A stretch of DNA of 64,000 nucleotides from Chloranthus sessilifolius (lineage: Eukaryota; Streptophyta; Magnoliopsida; Chloranthales; Chloranthaceae). Positions within the stretch are counted from its first letter, which is position 1, and each line of letters starts with the position of its first letter. A program made the position numbers and the translations under genes. The stretch spans positions 95,020,765 to 95,084,764 of the forward strand of contig CM037588.1 in the NCBI GenBank assembly GCA_021018995.1. Direction: 5' to 3'. The notes beneath the pieces were generated by a model. That model did not search any database, was not told the DNA's origin, and saw nothing but the letters and a program-made list of their open reading frames with translations. Of the stretch, positions 47,096 through 59,194 are shown piece by piece.

Positions 47096-49821
47096 TGTTA
47101 TTCACTGAAAATTATCACTTTTCACCTCTTAACCTAGCCTTTACTATACCTTGTAGCTGTCTAATAATTCTCTATTTAGTATGTTTTGTAGTTAATAATA
47201 ATAGCTATAGCATAGTACAAAGTTTAAGTGTTTGAAGCCAAAAAGAGAGAGAATGCATGCTAAGATGTGGAGCTGATGCAAGGACAGATGGAACACCATG
47301 GTGGTACACTCCATGGTGACTATTTTGCATGCCAATGTAGACCCAAGAAGTCCAGCAAATGAGAGAAAAATGGATATGAGTGGAGAAAGCTGCAACAGCA
47401 GCATGTACACTGCAGCAGAGGAGCAGGAGTGTCGCCTCGCGTAGTCAGGAGTGTTGCCTCAATCTGTTTAAATCTGCAGCAACCACCTCGCGAAGTCAAT
47501 ACCTGCAGCACAAAGTGAACTCATGAAGAACTCGTGCAGCTCAGTGAAGGACTGGACTCAGAGAACTACTTCGCGTAATAGTCACGTGCTTCAAATGCTC
47601 TAAACACTCCAAGACCTCATGAGGCACTCGCGCACTAGAACCTTCAGAAAGTCGGCTCGCGATGCTCTCGCGGGGATCAAGTCTCATATTAGCTGTGCAC
47701 GCAGTCTCGCGAGACCAATTTGCACAAAAGACTCAAGCAAACTCGCATAGCTCTAGCGTAGCTCAAGAGGAGAGAGAGCTCTAAAAATTGTCTCACGCAG
47801 CTCTCGCGCGCGTCAAAGCATAAACTTTCACTGCGCGAGCTATGCTGCTCACTACACAAGGAGCCGAGGGAGATCCAAATTCTTCTACGCGAGACCCTCA
47901 CGACAGGAATTACCTAATGCTCCACTACGCGAGCTGAGACAAACCATTGCAAATTCTTCCTCATGAGCGCATTTCAGAGCAAAGTAGCTGCGCGACAAGT
48001 CAAATCCTTCTGCGTGAGCGATAAGCTTTCCAAGCCAAATTTCACCTCATGAGCACTCTGCAAACTGCATGAATGCATCAAAGAGTCAAAGCCAGCTCCG
48101 CGAAGCTCGGGCTCTTCACTTCTCATTCCATACTCAAGAACCTTTTAAGGATTTTCCTAGGTCTAGGGCACACATCTCGAGGTCTTGATTTCTAAGCACA
48201 CACCCCGAGGCATCCAAGGGTTGTAACCAAGCCACGTCTGCCATAAAATTAGGATTTAATTTCCTCTTGGCCAAGGCATCAAGGACTGAGTGTAAAAGTT
48301 GTAATTTAAACTTAGAAAATCATCTCTCCTTCAACCTGAGCCAGCTATGACCTCTAGTAGATTGGGGCTAGGGTTAGATCTCCTTCTTTTTCCATTTTTC
48401 TTCTTCCTTAGCCATGCACTTGCTGGCTATGATCTCTGTAATCAATTAGGCATAGTTTTCTTCACTTTTTGTAATGGGTTTTGTACACTTTGGGATTGTT
48501 GAGGGCTATTCTGCACAAGGCTGCTGCCTTGAGGACATCTCATTGTAAGTGTTTGTTTAATTAATAAAATGTCTATTTAATGCTTATTCAATCTGTTATT
48601 TTCATATTTGTCCATAGTATTGTTTGATCTATGCCATACACTTAGGATTTTACTGATATGAATACCGCATGGAAGCTTGAGCTTATAGCCATGTAACCAT
48701 GGTAGTAGCAACAATTTTCATGTTCCATCTTAGACATCCGTGATTTGGATAACCTCTGTGGATAGACTGTGATGATTTGAGTGGATAGACTATAGCCCTA
48801 GGGTGATTCCAAGCCACAGATTTGAGAGGGATTTTATCCTCTGCACTTGAGCTTGTAGCGTTGTGAGAGGTTGTAGCAGGAACAAGCTACCCTCTGTTGT
48901 ACATGACCAACATCAGATGTTAGATCTGCTTTCTCTATAGAGATTGCAAACTTGTGAGCTGAGTCATTGCAAGCCTTTTGTAGCAATGACCAGCTGCATT
49001 TAAGTTCCCAAATAGTGTTTGAACAACTGTGATTTCTACTGGTTTTTCAAGAGCTATTTGGTCCCATGGATGCCTGAGCTTGTAGCCTGGCAAATATGGT
49101 GTCTGTAATGATTCTAATGATTTGATTTGACCCATTGGTTGGAGGACATCTATTAGATAGTTTGTGACCATTTAAGTGGATAGGTTATTGCCTTAAGATC
49201 AATCCATTCCCTTAGATCAGATTGGTTTTCTGATTTAACTCATTTGGTTTGATCCTCTCTATTGGATAGCCTGTGACGATTGAAGTGGACAGGTTATAGC
49301 CTTAAGAGACCAGGTCAAATCATAAGAGTTGAGTTAGATAATTCCTCCTTGCAGATGTTCTTGTAGCCATATGAAGGATTGCTGCAAAAAAGTCTCTAAA
49401 TTTGAGTTACATAATTGAAATAACCTTAGCTTAATTGCCTACTTCCCATCAATTTTATCTTTGTTTTATTATACACCATCACCACCTTTTTCATAAACCC
49501 TTTCTTTAGGATAGGATTGCACTTTCTTTCTCTTCTTTTAGTGTTAGTTAGTGTAGTTGTGAGACCCAGCTCCCTTTCTCTAGGATTGCCAGACATGTAG
49601 CCAGATCTGGAGGCCTACTAATATAACCCATTTTGGATTCTAGATCAATTTCTCTATGAGATAAACTCTTACTAAAAACTTGCTACAACAACCCTATATC
49701 TTGTAGGCTATATATTTTAGACTTTATGTTTTAACCAATTTCCATCTCTTCACTTTTTGATTTATTTTTCTTCACCACTGTTTTCTCACTAATAACAAAC
49801 AGCAACCTGAGATAACCAACA
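47096..49821 (+). repeat. 3' LTR (2726 bp)
   Basis: Begins TGTTATTCACTG and ends GAGATAACCAACA. It is collinear with the 5' LTR. It contains about thirteen CGCG-centred words between 47430 and 48110, for example GTCTCGCGAGAC, CCTCGCGTAG, ACCTCGCGAAG and GGCTCGCGATG. Confidence 0.93.
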
Positions 49822-49826
49822 ATCAT

Positions 49827-50421
49827 CGGAGCACAACTCTCTATTTTGACCATATAATGATGGTTTATAATTTTCTCAGTCTCACAAACTCTCAAAATTT
49901 GGAAAACTATTAAAACTAGGAAACTATATCTAGAAAACTATGCATTGAAAGCTACATCTAATCATAAACCTAGGGTCTTTATTTATAGATCCATAAGGCC
50001 CTAGTATAATGAGATAAACTAGGAAAGAAACCCTAAAATGATTCTAATTCCATAGGAAAGAAGGAATTCTCGGATTGTGTATTCCCAACATACATACTAT
50101 TATTATTGCTAAAATTCCAATCTCGATAGGTCGAGATCCAATCTCGACCTACCGAGTTATTATTTTTCTTCTTCTTCTTCTTATCTCGACAGGTCGAGAT
50201 TGAACTTCGACATGTCAAGTTTGGTATTCTCTCTTTTTCTTTCTTTCCTTTCTTCTCTCTATCAGCTTCTTTCTTTCTTCGGTTCATTAACTCTTTTCTT
50301 TCCTTTCTTCCTTGAAATCCTCTTGCACATGAAGGCTAACTAAATAGAAATATTAGTCATCTTTCAAGACCTATCAATGTCAAGATTTGAGTCTTTAATG
50401 TAAGGTTTTGAAGGTTGATCA
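49827..50421 (-). mobile_element. Split LTR, proximal part (older minus-strand element)
   Basis: On the minus strand the LTR starts TGATCAACCTTC at 50421, directly after a polypurine-type tract. It contains a cluster of TCTCGACCTGTCGAGA-type palindromes (about 50115-50225) and a TATA-like box (TCTATAAATAAAG at about 49975-49990). It is cut at 49827 by the younger element and resumes at 31927. Confidence 0.7.
50115..50225. repeat. Cluster of TCTCGA..GGTCGAGA palindromes
   Basis: Three units, AATCTCGATAGGTCGAGATC, AATCTCGACCTACCGAG and ATCTCGACAGGTCGAGATTG, plus a decayed one (TTCGACATGTCAAG), lie in the LTR of the older element and are separated by a TTC-rich tract. Confidence 0.8.
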
Positions 50422-51593
50422 CACCTCCAAACCCTAACCTTGCTAGTTCTCGAGTATAAGCAAGATAAAAACTGACAAAAACTACTTTATGAAATTAAAT
50501 TACCACTTTCGTGGGAAACACAATTGCATTTAGCATATGCAACAAGCTTTTAAACCACTAGGTGATCCCTAGTAGAGGAGTTTTGTCTCCTGAGGGTTTA
50601 TAGTGAAGTTACTCACAAACTTCAAAAATTTCTAAACCATCGATAAAATTGAGCTTTCAAAACCTGATTTTCATATACACATATAATTTTAAAACTCAAT
50701 ACCATTAATGTATTCAACATGCATATTCTCAATTTAAAACATTAATGTCATACCAATCATACCCATATCTATTCAAATTAGTCTAATGATCTAATTTTCA
50801 AATAATTAATCCATTCATGCATTGATGTGTAGTGTGTGTACGCCAAGACTAAGATCCATCTATCTCAGAACTAATTCAAACAATAAACTGTCAGGTCTCA
50901 TGTCTCCACTTAATTCTCATCATAGATATACTCTCTAAATAAAAATACTTCGATGACGGCTAAATTTTCACACACATATGAGAGAACAATGCAAAGCAAA
51001 TATATATGGTCTCAGATGATAAAAGAAACATGATGAAATCAAGAATATATGCAAATCTCATATGAAAGATACTTGTCTATCCTAAACATGTCATATCAAA
51101 CACCAAAGATGCAATAAATTCACTCTCCACAAGGCAATAACCAAGGCAAAATCAGATCATGAAGGTCTTTTCTTGGGTTGCAATGGGGCTTTAGGTAAAG
51201 GATATAAAAGAAAGGAAGTTGAGATTAAATGTTTTCTGAGAAATTGGAAAGAGAACTAGCTATGATTATTCTTTTCTAATTTCTATTTTTTTTATACTTT
51301 TGCATTTTTCTTTTTGTAACTTTCTTTTCTTTTCTCACACCTTTTTCTTCTTTGAATTTCATTCTCTCAAAATACCTCACTTTTTCATTCTCTTTCAAAT
51401 TTTCTTTTCTTTTGCTCCCTTTATTTTTCACCTTACTTCTACATAAATACCACAACTCAATACCTCCTTCACTGACTCTCTTCTCATTTATCTCATCCTT
51501 CATTCTTAATTACTCAAAAATAAGAAGAGTAAAGCTAAAATTCAAAAAATGTGTAGGGTGTATAGGTTAATGTGGCTTCACAAAGAAATAGAC
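50422..51593 (-). mobile_element. 3' internal part and PPT of the older gypsy element
   Basis: On the minus strand AGGTTAGGGTTTGGAGGTG directly precedes the LTR and serves as a polypurine tract. Upstream of it the segment 50500-50640 matches the younger element's 46895-47000 region (CCCTCAGGAGACAAAACTCC, ACTAGGGATCACCTAGTGG). Further right are an A-rich region and CCTTTACCTAAAGCCCC, the 3' non-coding layout of Athila-type elements. No coding sequence remains; copy A of the PMD element begins at 51594. Confidence 0.6.
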
Positions 51594-52587
51594 TGTGCAA
51601 CCGTGGATTTTTATCAAACCCATCGCGACGATGCGCTCGTATGGTAAATATAGAGTCGCCACCCGGAGCTTTTGGTGTCCCGAGAAACCCAAACCAATAT
51701 TGAAAGCACCAAGGTGCCAAATATGACTTTGATTCTGGTTTACGCCAAAGGCTCTTGGGTAGGGGCTTTGATTATCGATCGGGAAGGTGTTAGGCACCCG
51801 ATCGACCCGCTCATAAGCGGTCTCTACTTGTGACCAAAAGAAAAAAAGAAAATAAAAAAAATAAAACATCACTTCCTTTTGCCCGAAGGCGCTCCTATCC
51901 TATTTATGCCACCCGCAATCACAGAAATGTCACGGCGTAACGACGTAAATTCAAGGATAGAGGAAAAGCAAAAAAGGTAGAGGAATAGAGGGGTGAGCCA
52001 AAGCCCTCGGGCCCTTGTAGCACCGATGTGGACCTTCGCGCGAGTGCACTTGAAGAACTTCCGATAGCTTAAAAGGTTGAAATATGGGTTCTAATCCTTA
52101 AGCCTTAGTAGCTGGGAGGTAGAGGAAGAAGGCTAAAGGGTAGTTCTCACCTAGGCTAAGGGGTTTTTGATGGAAGGTGGGGGATAAAGGATGATTTTGA
52201 ATTTTGGAATTTTTATGGGTTAGGTGCACTAAAGGGGAGAAGGAAATCTCTAATCTTTCTGTCTTTAGAAAAATTTTCAAGCTTTTGTAAAGAGAGCGGT
52301 GGCTCTCTATTTGTAGAAAAGGAGAGGCTTAGGAGGGTACTTAAGAGCTAATGTGATTAGCAATTAGGTAATCCTAAATCTAAGGATTTTGAATTTTTAA
52401 AGGTCATGAATAGGTGTGTAATTAGGTTCAATGGTAGATGATAGGGTGGGGTTTCATAGGGTTAAAGGGTTGAAAATATGGTTAATAAGGGTGCAACAGT
52501 TTTAAATAATCACCCTAAACATTGGGATGGTCAACAAGTCAAACCCCAAAAGTAAAATTTGGGCAAAATCCCAAAAGTACTGTAGAT

Positions 52588-52744
52588 AAGCCTAGTGTGT
52601 ATATTACACATGTTAGGCATATGTACATTGCCTTTGAGAAGTTCAGAGCCCGCTGTGGGGCCCATTTGGCTTAGCATGTATGTTATACACGCTAGGCCAA
52701 ATTCCTCCAAAAATGGCCTAGCGTGTATATTATACACGCTAAGC
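52588..52744. repeat. Palindrome cluster A1 (arm GCCTAGCGTGTATA)
   Basis: Three copies at 52588-52620, 52668-52698 and 52715-52744, of which the last is nearly perfect (GGCCTAGCGTGTATA, centre T, TATACACGCTAAGC). They lie in the first 1.2 kb of copy A and are spaced 47-80 bases apart. Confidence 0.9.
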
Positions 52745-54030
52745 AAAATGCCCCCAACCTATCCCTAAAATCAAATCGCCATAACTTTTGATGTACATTT
52801 TCGATTGAGGCAATTCTTGGCCCGCTGGAAATCTAGGAACCTCTACTTTCAAATGGTATATGATCCCAGCAGAAGTACCTATAAGCTTTGGCACCCCTCT
52901 TTCTAACCATTGTCCGAGAGGGTTTGAAACTAGTTCAGGAAGGGTTTCAGGGGTGTAGGTTTAACTCCCAAGGGTCGGGCATAGACTTCTAAGGGTTTAG
53001 GTTGAGTTCTAAGGGTTTGGGAGGGTTCCTAAAGGTTTGGGAAGGTTCCTAAGGGTATGGGAAGGTTTTCTTGACGTATGTTTCAATCGGGCCTTGGGCC
53101 AAATTTGGGTGTCTACAGATGCCCCTCTTTGGTATCCAATCACTAATGATTGAATGCCAAAGAAAAAGACATTCAAAGAGGCCCAAGGCATGCTAGCGGG
53201 TCTGCCGTATTCAAAGAAAACCTTAAACATAAAATCGTAACATGGTGAGTACACGAAAGCCCTGTATGTCGGAAAAAACATCCGTTCCTCAAAGCTATCG
53301 GTCCCCAAGCGCTTAACAATATTACTAGGCATGACCGAGATGGTGTGAGTTGTGAAAGTCCAATATGCTAGGAAAAATATTTGCTCCTCGGTATGGTTTG
53401 ATGAGGCATGATGCTTGAGTTTTATTCTGAACAAAACAGCCCTGCGAGTAGGGGGATTGACCCATACTTAAAGATTTGTGCAAAATAAAGACGCGAAGAT
53501 CCACATTTTGTGTCCAATTGTATGAGGCATTGATTGGCCCACTTCACTGGTCACGGGTGCCCCTAGGCGAGGTAGGGTTCAAGTTCTCTGAGCGAACTCA
53601 TTGATCCCAGAGATAATTTAGCACATCTACCCGAGCGGGGTGAATATTGATGTTGCAACGTTCCATGGGAGTGTGTGCCGCTTTTGGCAAGTCACATATT
53701 TTTTTTTTTTTATTTTTTAAGGTATTATTATATATATAGTTGTTTTTATTTTTTATTATTATTATTTTTTTATTTGTTCGGAATTTTGAGTGTGCTTATC
53801 GCCCCTAACATCTTATTTTTTGCACAATCCTTAAGTGGGTTGAATGGAAGTCGACATGATTCTTGGATGTGTGCCACATATTCCTTCTCTTTTCTCTTTT
53901 TTTTTTTTTGTTTTTGTATATATATATATCTTATTATTATTATTTTTATGTATATATATTTTTTTGGGGATTACACATACACGTGCACCTAAAAAGGGAA
54001 CTCACATATGTGTAAGGGAGGATTTAAGTC

Positions 54031-54123
54031 TACCGTGTATATTATACACGCTAGGCCAAAACTGGCAAAATTAGGCCAAATCTAGCAAAATTAAGCCTAG
54101 CATGTACATTATACACGCTAGGC
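54031..54123. repeat. Palindrome cluster A2
   Basis: Two copies (54031-54057, 54093-54123), separated by two TTAGGCCAAA/CTAGCAAAA fragments. They lie about 850 bases before the PMD start codon of copy A. Confidence 0.88.
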
Positions 54124-54968
54124 CAAATTGTGGCTTAAATCAACTGGCTCGAGCAAAAAAGGGTATTTTCAAATTTCTCTTTCTCCCTCTCTCCTAAGCC
54201 AAACCGGGAGACCCCTCTTGTGTTCCTTGGATTCGATTCGAACCCCGTCATTATGCCAGTGGTCAACATTGTCGATTAATCATGCTCCCACCCGTTGGAA
54301 TCTGGAGCTTATTTCTCTTTTAAGGTAATCATTTTAAACCCCTACTTCTTTTGATTTATCTTCCTTTTTCTTCAAATGTGGTTAGGGTTCTTGGATTTAG
54401 ATGATTTCCTTTGCATGTATGATTATTTTGTGAAGATTGCATCCATTTGCATGAATTTTTGTTTGAAAATGGGTGTATTTTGATCTTTTATATTGCATTT
54501 ATTTGGAAAATGGATGAATTTTTGTTCGAAAATTTGGATTTCCCTTCATACAAGTGTGATCTTGATTTTTAAAATACATGGTGAAAAAAGGTGATTCGAT
54601 TTTGATTTTTTTTTGAATGCATCCCACCCATAATTTCAATGTATATGCATTGTGGGGATTTTTTAACCAAAATAATGAGGGGAAGAAAGATGTTTTTCCT
54701 AAAACTAAAATGTGGGGGCTGTTTTGGGGCCGTCCTTCGATGCCCTCTTCGATTTTAACACAAAAGTGATGATTTTTCCTCTTCTTTTCTCTCTCTCTCC
54801 CCCTCTCTCTTTTTTGGAAAAAAGGTTCTTGTGTTAATGAGGTATACTCACCTTCCTTTGATCTGATACTCCTTAATCATTCCCATGATGACTTGATTCT
54901 GATTTTTGGTTAATGATGATGATGATGATGATTTTTTATTTTATCTGCAGCCTGTTTCCCTTTTTAGG

Positions 54969-55405
54969 ATGTCGAGTGAAGAGGACCAAGGCCATGAGGG
55001 TGGTCCCGACATGATTTATGGTGCCAAAGGGGGGCGCCTTATTCAGGTGCAGTGCCCTTCTCGTGACTGGTGGGAAATGCAAGGTGAAGTAGCACGCTAC
55101 GGGTTATTGCATCAGCAGTACACCAACATCTCCAACTTTGGAATAGCCAGTAAGGTAAAAGATGTGTCCCTGGGCTGTTCTTTTCTCCTCGGGTCTCTTT
55201 GCTTTCGAATCTGGCATTCCTTATTCTCTTGATGTAGTCTCTGCCTCTGCTCATGTTCCACGGAGGTTGGTTCAACCTCCAGCGCCACTACGTTCATCTT
55301 CCCTAGGTTGTGAGGTTCCTTCTGGCCTAGGTCGGCTTTCGGGACTTCTTGTCATGCCCGGCTATTAGGGGGGATATGGCCTACGTGAAGGCACCGGGGG
55401 ACCAG
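54969..55405 (+). pseudogene. Plant-mobile-domain (PMD) gene of copy A, first two exons
   Basis: Exon 1 (54969-55154) opens MSSEEDQGHEGGPDMIYG and contains PSRDWWEMQGEVARYGLLHQ. Exon 2 starts at 55238 (acceptor gatgtag) with SLPLLMFHGGWFNLQRHYVH, followed by DFLSCPAIRGDMAYVKAPGD. Two in-frame TAG codons lie in exon 2. The reading is cut at 55405 where copy B starts; in copy B the matching sequence continues as KALIERFRPETMTFHM. PMD proteins (MAIN/MAIL family, PF10536) act in silencing and genome stability, but most copies in plant genomes sit in transposable elements. Confidence 0.75.
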
Positions 55406-56400
55406 TGTGCAACCGTGGATCTTATCGATCCGTCGCGATGATGTGCTCTCTTCACTACAAATTTAGAGTCGTCACCTGGAGCTGTTGGTGTCTTGGGAAA
55501 CCTCAAATCAATATTTAATGCACCAAAGTGCCAAATATGACTCTGATTTACCGATTCACGCCAAAGGGTCTTGCGTAGGGACTTCGGTTATTGATCGGGA
55601 AGGTGTTAGGCACCCGATCAACCCGCTCAAATGTGGTCTCTACTTATGGCCAAAATAAAAAGAAAATAAAAAAGAAGCACCTCCTCTTGCCCGAAGGCAC
55701 TTAGATCCTATTTACTCTCCCACGATCACCGAGATTTCAGCGGCGTAATGGCACAAATTCAAGGATAGAGATAGAGCAGAGAAGGTAGAGGGAAAGAGGG
55801 GAGAGCCAGAGCTCTCAGGCCCTTGTAGTACAGCTGTGGACCTTTGCGTAAGTGCACTCGGTGAGCCTCGGATAGCTTGAGTAACTGGAATACAGATTCT
55901 AACCTCTAAGGTTTGGTGGCTAAGAGATAGGAGGAGATAGCTAAGGGATAGTTCTCACCTAAACTAAAAGATATTTGAAGGAAGGTGGAGTCTAAAGGGA
56001 GTTTTCAAGTTCTGGAATTGTATGGGATTGGTGCACCAAAGGGGGAAAAGGACTCTCTTAATCTTTTCTCTCTTTTTGGAAAATTTTCAAGACTTTTGTA
56101 AGGGGGGGTGCCTCTCTATTTATAGAAAAGGAGAGGGTTAAGGGGTACTTAAATGCTAATGTGATTAGCAATTAGGTAATCCTAATATCTAAGGTTTCTT
56201 AGGGTTTTAGAGGCTTAGATATATGGGAAAGGCATTCAATGGTTGATGATAGGGTGGGGGTTCAAATAACTAGAGGATTGCAAATAGGGTAAATGAGGGT
56301 GCAACAGTCCTAATGAAACCCACCCTAAACATTGGGATGGTCAACAGGTCAAACCTCAAAAGTTAATTTCGGGCAAAAACCAAATTTTACTGTAGCTAAG

Positions 56401-56600
56401 CCTGGCGTGTGTATTACACATGCCAGGCATATGTACAATGCCTAAGAAGTCTAGAGCCCGCTGGGCGGCCCATCTATGCTTAGCGTGTATATTATACACG
56501 CTAAGCCACTGATGGGAATAAATGGCCTGGCGTGTATAATATACATGCTAGGCAACATTCTTCCAGAAATGGCCTAGCATGTGTCTTATACACGCCAAGC
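56401..56600. repeat. Palindrome cluster B1
   Basis: Four copies: 56401-56428 (CCTGGCGTGTG..ACACATGCCAGG), 56478-56506 (perfect 14-bp arms GCTTAGCGTGTATA), 56525-56553 and 56572-56600. The first two differ from the common form by matched changes in both arms. Confidence 0.92.
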
Positions 56601-57565
56601 ATGCTCACCTCCTCGAGAGGTTCTCGAGAGGTTTAAATAGATGTAGTTTTTGGGCCTGAAGCTTCGGATTGCCCTAACTTTTGATGTAGGACTTGGATTA
56701 GGATGATTCTTATCTTGTTGGAAAGCTAAGAATCTCTACTTTTCAATGGTATAAGATTTGGTTTTAGTAGAGGTCCCTACAAGTTTTGGCGCACCTCTCT
56801 TTAATCATTCCCTGGGAAGATCAACTAAGGGTTCGGAGAGGTTGGGGGTGATTCCTAAGGGTTTAAGAAAGTGTCTAAGGGTTTGGAAAGGTTCCTAAGG
56901 ATATGGGAGATGCTATCGAAAGCTCAGGAGTGCGCTTTTCTCGAAGTATGTTTCGATCGGGCCTTGGGCCAAGTTTGGGTGTCTACAGATTCCCCACTTT
57001 TGTATTCGATCACTAATGATCGAATGCCAAAGAGAAAGACATCCGAAGAGGCCCAAGGTGACACTGTCGGCTCCGTCGTATTCAAAACAAACCTCAAACA
57101 TCAGGTGGGTAACATGGTGAGTAAATGGAAGCACTGTATATCAGAAAAAATGTCCATTCCTCAAGGCTATCGGTCCCCAAGCCCTTAGCGACATTACTAG
57201 GCATAATCGAGATGGAGTGAGTTGTGAAAGCCCAATATACTGGAAAAAATATCCACTTCTCGAGATGATTGAAGATGTTTGATGCTTAAGTTTTATTCTG
57301 AATAAAATAGTTCTGTGAGTGAGAGGGTGATCGACCCATACTTAAAGATAGGGGCGAAGCAAGTACGCGAAGATCTACAACTTGTGTCCAATCATACGAA
57401 GCATTGATTGCCCTATTTGGCCGGCCACGGATGCCCCTGCGTGAAGCAGGGTTCGAGGTCTTTGGGCGAACCCATTGATCCTGAAGTTAATTTAACACGA
57501 CTACCCGAGAGGAGCAAATTAATGTCGCAACGCTTTTTGAGAGTACGTGCTACTTTTTTGAAAGT

Positions 57566-57570
<5 letters not shown>

Positions 57571-57596
<26 letters not shown>

Positions 57597-57930
57597 TTAT
57601 TATTATTATTATTTTTTTTGGTTACTTTATGTATATATATAATTTATTTTATGTATATATTTTTTATTATTTTATGCATATATATATATTTTATTATTTT
57701 ATGTATATTTTTTGTTATTTTATGTATATATAGTTTGTTATTTTATGTATATTTTTTGTTATTTTATGTATATATAGTTTGTTATTTTATGTATATTTTT
57801 TGCTATTTTATGTATATATATTTTGTTATTTTATGTATTTTTTTGTTATTTTATGTATATATATTTTATTATTTTATGTATATTTTTTGGTTATTTTATG
57901 TATATATATATATATATTTATATTTTTTTA
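57571..57930. repeat. AT-rich minisatellite, TTATTTTATGTATAT units
   Basis: After a short (AT)n run, the unit TTATTTTATGTATAT followed by ATAGTTTG or TTTTTTG is repeated about ten times, giving alternating spacers and a higher-order period of about 45 bases. The matching part of copy A (53690-53960) has only AT-rich runs, so the array expanded in copy B. Confidence 0.85.
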
Positions 57931-58065
57931 CGTATGTTTGTCCGAGATTTTTGAGTATGCCTATTGGTCCCAAACCACTTATTTTAGCATAGCCTCCCGA
58001 GTGGATCAAATGGGGATTGACATGCTTTTAGGGGTGTGTGCACCTTCTCGATATTAAGGGGGGGG

Positions 58066-58189
58066 AGCCTAGCTTGGGTAATATACGCGCTAGGCCCAAT
58101 CCGGCCAAGATAAGCCTAGCGTGTATAATATACACGCTAGGCCAATTTTGGCAAATTAAGCCTTGCATGTATATTATACACACTAAGCC
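58066..58189. repeat. Palindrome cluster B2
   Basis: Three copies at 58067-58095, 58114-58142 (perfect: arms GCCTAGCGTGTATA with single-base centre A) and 58160-58189. It lies in the same relative position as cluster A2, about 1.1 kb before the PMD start. Confidence 0.92.
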
Positions 58190-59194
58190 TGACAGGGGTT
58201 TTTTAAAACCGTTAGGCCCGAGCAAAAAAGGGCATTTTTCAAAATCTTTCCTTCCCCCCCTCTCTAAACCGAACCGGGACCTCCTCCTTGGATCTATTTG
58301 CATTCCATCATCGCGCCAGTGTTTACTCCCGTCGTTCACACGCGTATTCCGTGCCGGATCAAGGGCTTATTTCCTCCTTCAAAGTAATCAATTATTTTTT
58401 TTTAAAACCATTTCTTTTGATTTTCCTTTATTTTTTTCCAATGTGGTTAGGATTTTTTTATTTAGATGACAAATGAATGATTTTCTTTGTAAGCGTGATC
58501 ATCTATGATCTGTTTGATTTATTTTATGTGCATTGGCCTCAATTTTGAGTGAAAACATGATTAAATGATGCCTTATTCCTCTTTTTCTCCCTTTTTTATT
58601 GGATTTTCTTTTTGGACTATTTTGCTGGTATGACTTGGGCCCTCTCTCTTTTTCGGATCTAGATGATTTCTGCGCCTTATCGTATTTACGCATGATTTTT
58701 TTTCTGTGTGTTTTTTTTTTTTTTGAAAACTGATTTATATATTTTATTGTTTATATATATATATTGGATTTTTGCTGGAAAAGAAAGGCTTTTGACATGC
58801 CCAATCTCCCTCCTACCCGTGGGGCTAGGGTTTTGCTATAAAATTGTGGAAAAAATGGTAGTGTGTTTTTATATTTCTTTCTCTTTTTTTTCTTTTGTGA
58901 AAACATCCCTACTCGTAGTCCATATATGCATCGGGGGTTTCGACCAAACCCTTGTGAAATTGTGGAAAATGGGAGTTTTTTTTTTTTTTCTATACATATA
59001 TATCTTTTGAAATGTGGGGAGGCGCTCTGGGCTCGCCCCTTTTTGATATATATATATATATATTTTTTACCAAAATGGTGATGATTATGATTGATGGCAA
59101 ATGAACAGAGCATACTTACCTTCTTTTGGCTTGTAGCAAATGGTTTCTCTTTACCAACATTCTCCTGATATTCATTACTTATGTCCTTCTCAAA

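Larger units (their letters stand above)
31923..49826 (+). mobile_element. Athila/Tat-type Ty3/gypsy retrotransposon, 17.9 kb, with TSD
   Basis: Both LTRs and a 5-bp target duplication (ATCAT at 31923-31927 and 49822-49826) define the element as 31928-49821. Order on the plus strand: LTR, PBS, gag with CCHC knuckle, protease, RT, RNase H, integrase, a long non-coding spacer, a 3' env-like region, a polypurine tract and the 3' LTR. The long LTRs, the PBS, gag/protease/integrase phrases ([20 protein letters not shown]) and the extra 3' ORF region fit the Athila branch of the Tat/Athila clade. Every coding section has stops or frameshifts, so it is inactive. A hand comparison of about 178 LTR bases (33001 against 48211) gives about 21 differences, 17 of them transitions, so the insertion is old. 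Confidence 0.93.
51594..55405 (+). mobile_element. PMD-carrying element, copy A (interrupted by copy B)
   Basis: Starts TGTGCAACCGTGGAT and is collinear with copy B, which starts the same way 3812 bases later. The first ~1.5 kb (51594-53117) ends GGTGTCTACA and has TG...CA ends, so it may be an LTR. Against this, I see no clear primer-binding site after it. The copy includes two palindrome clusters, a long leader and the first two exons of a PMD gene. It stops in the second exon where copy B begins. Confidence 0.7.

Noticed and set aside
53675..53992. Hydrophobic 105-residue ORF
   Set aside because: Encoded by T-rich and AT-rich low-complexity DNA in the leader of copy A; no conserved match in copy B.
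57408..57992. 194-residue ORF rich in Tyr, Ile and Phe that looks like a membrane protein
   Set aside because: It is a translation of the TTATTTTATGTATAT minisatellite and (AT)n run, so the hydrophobic pattern is an artefact of base composition.
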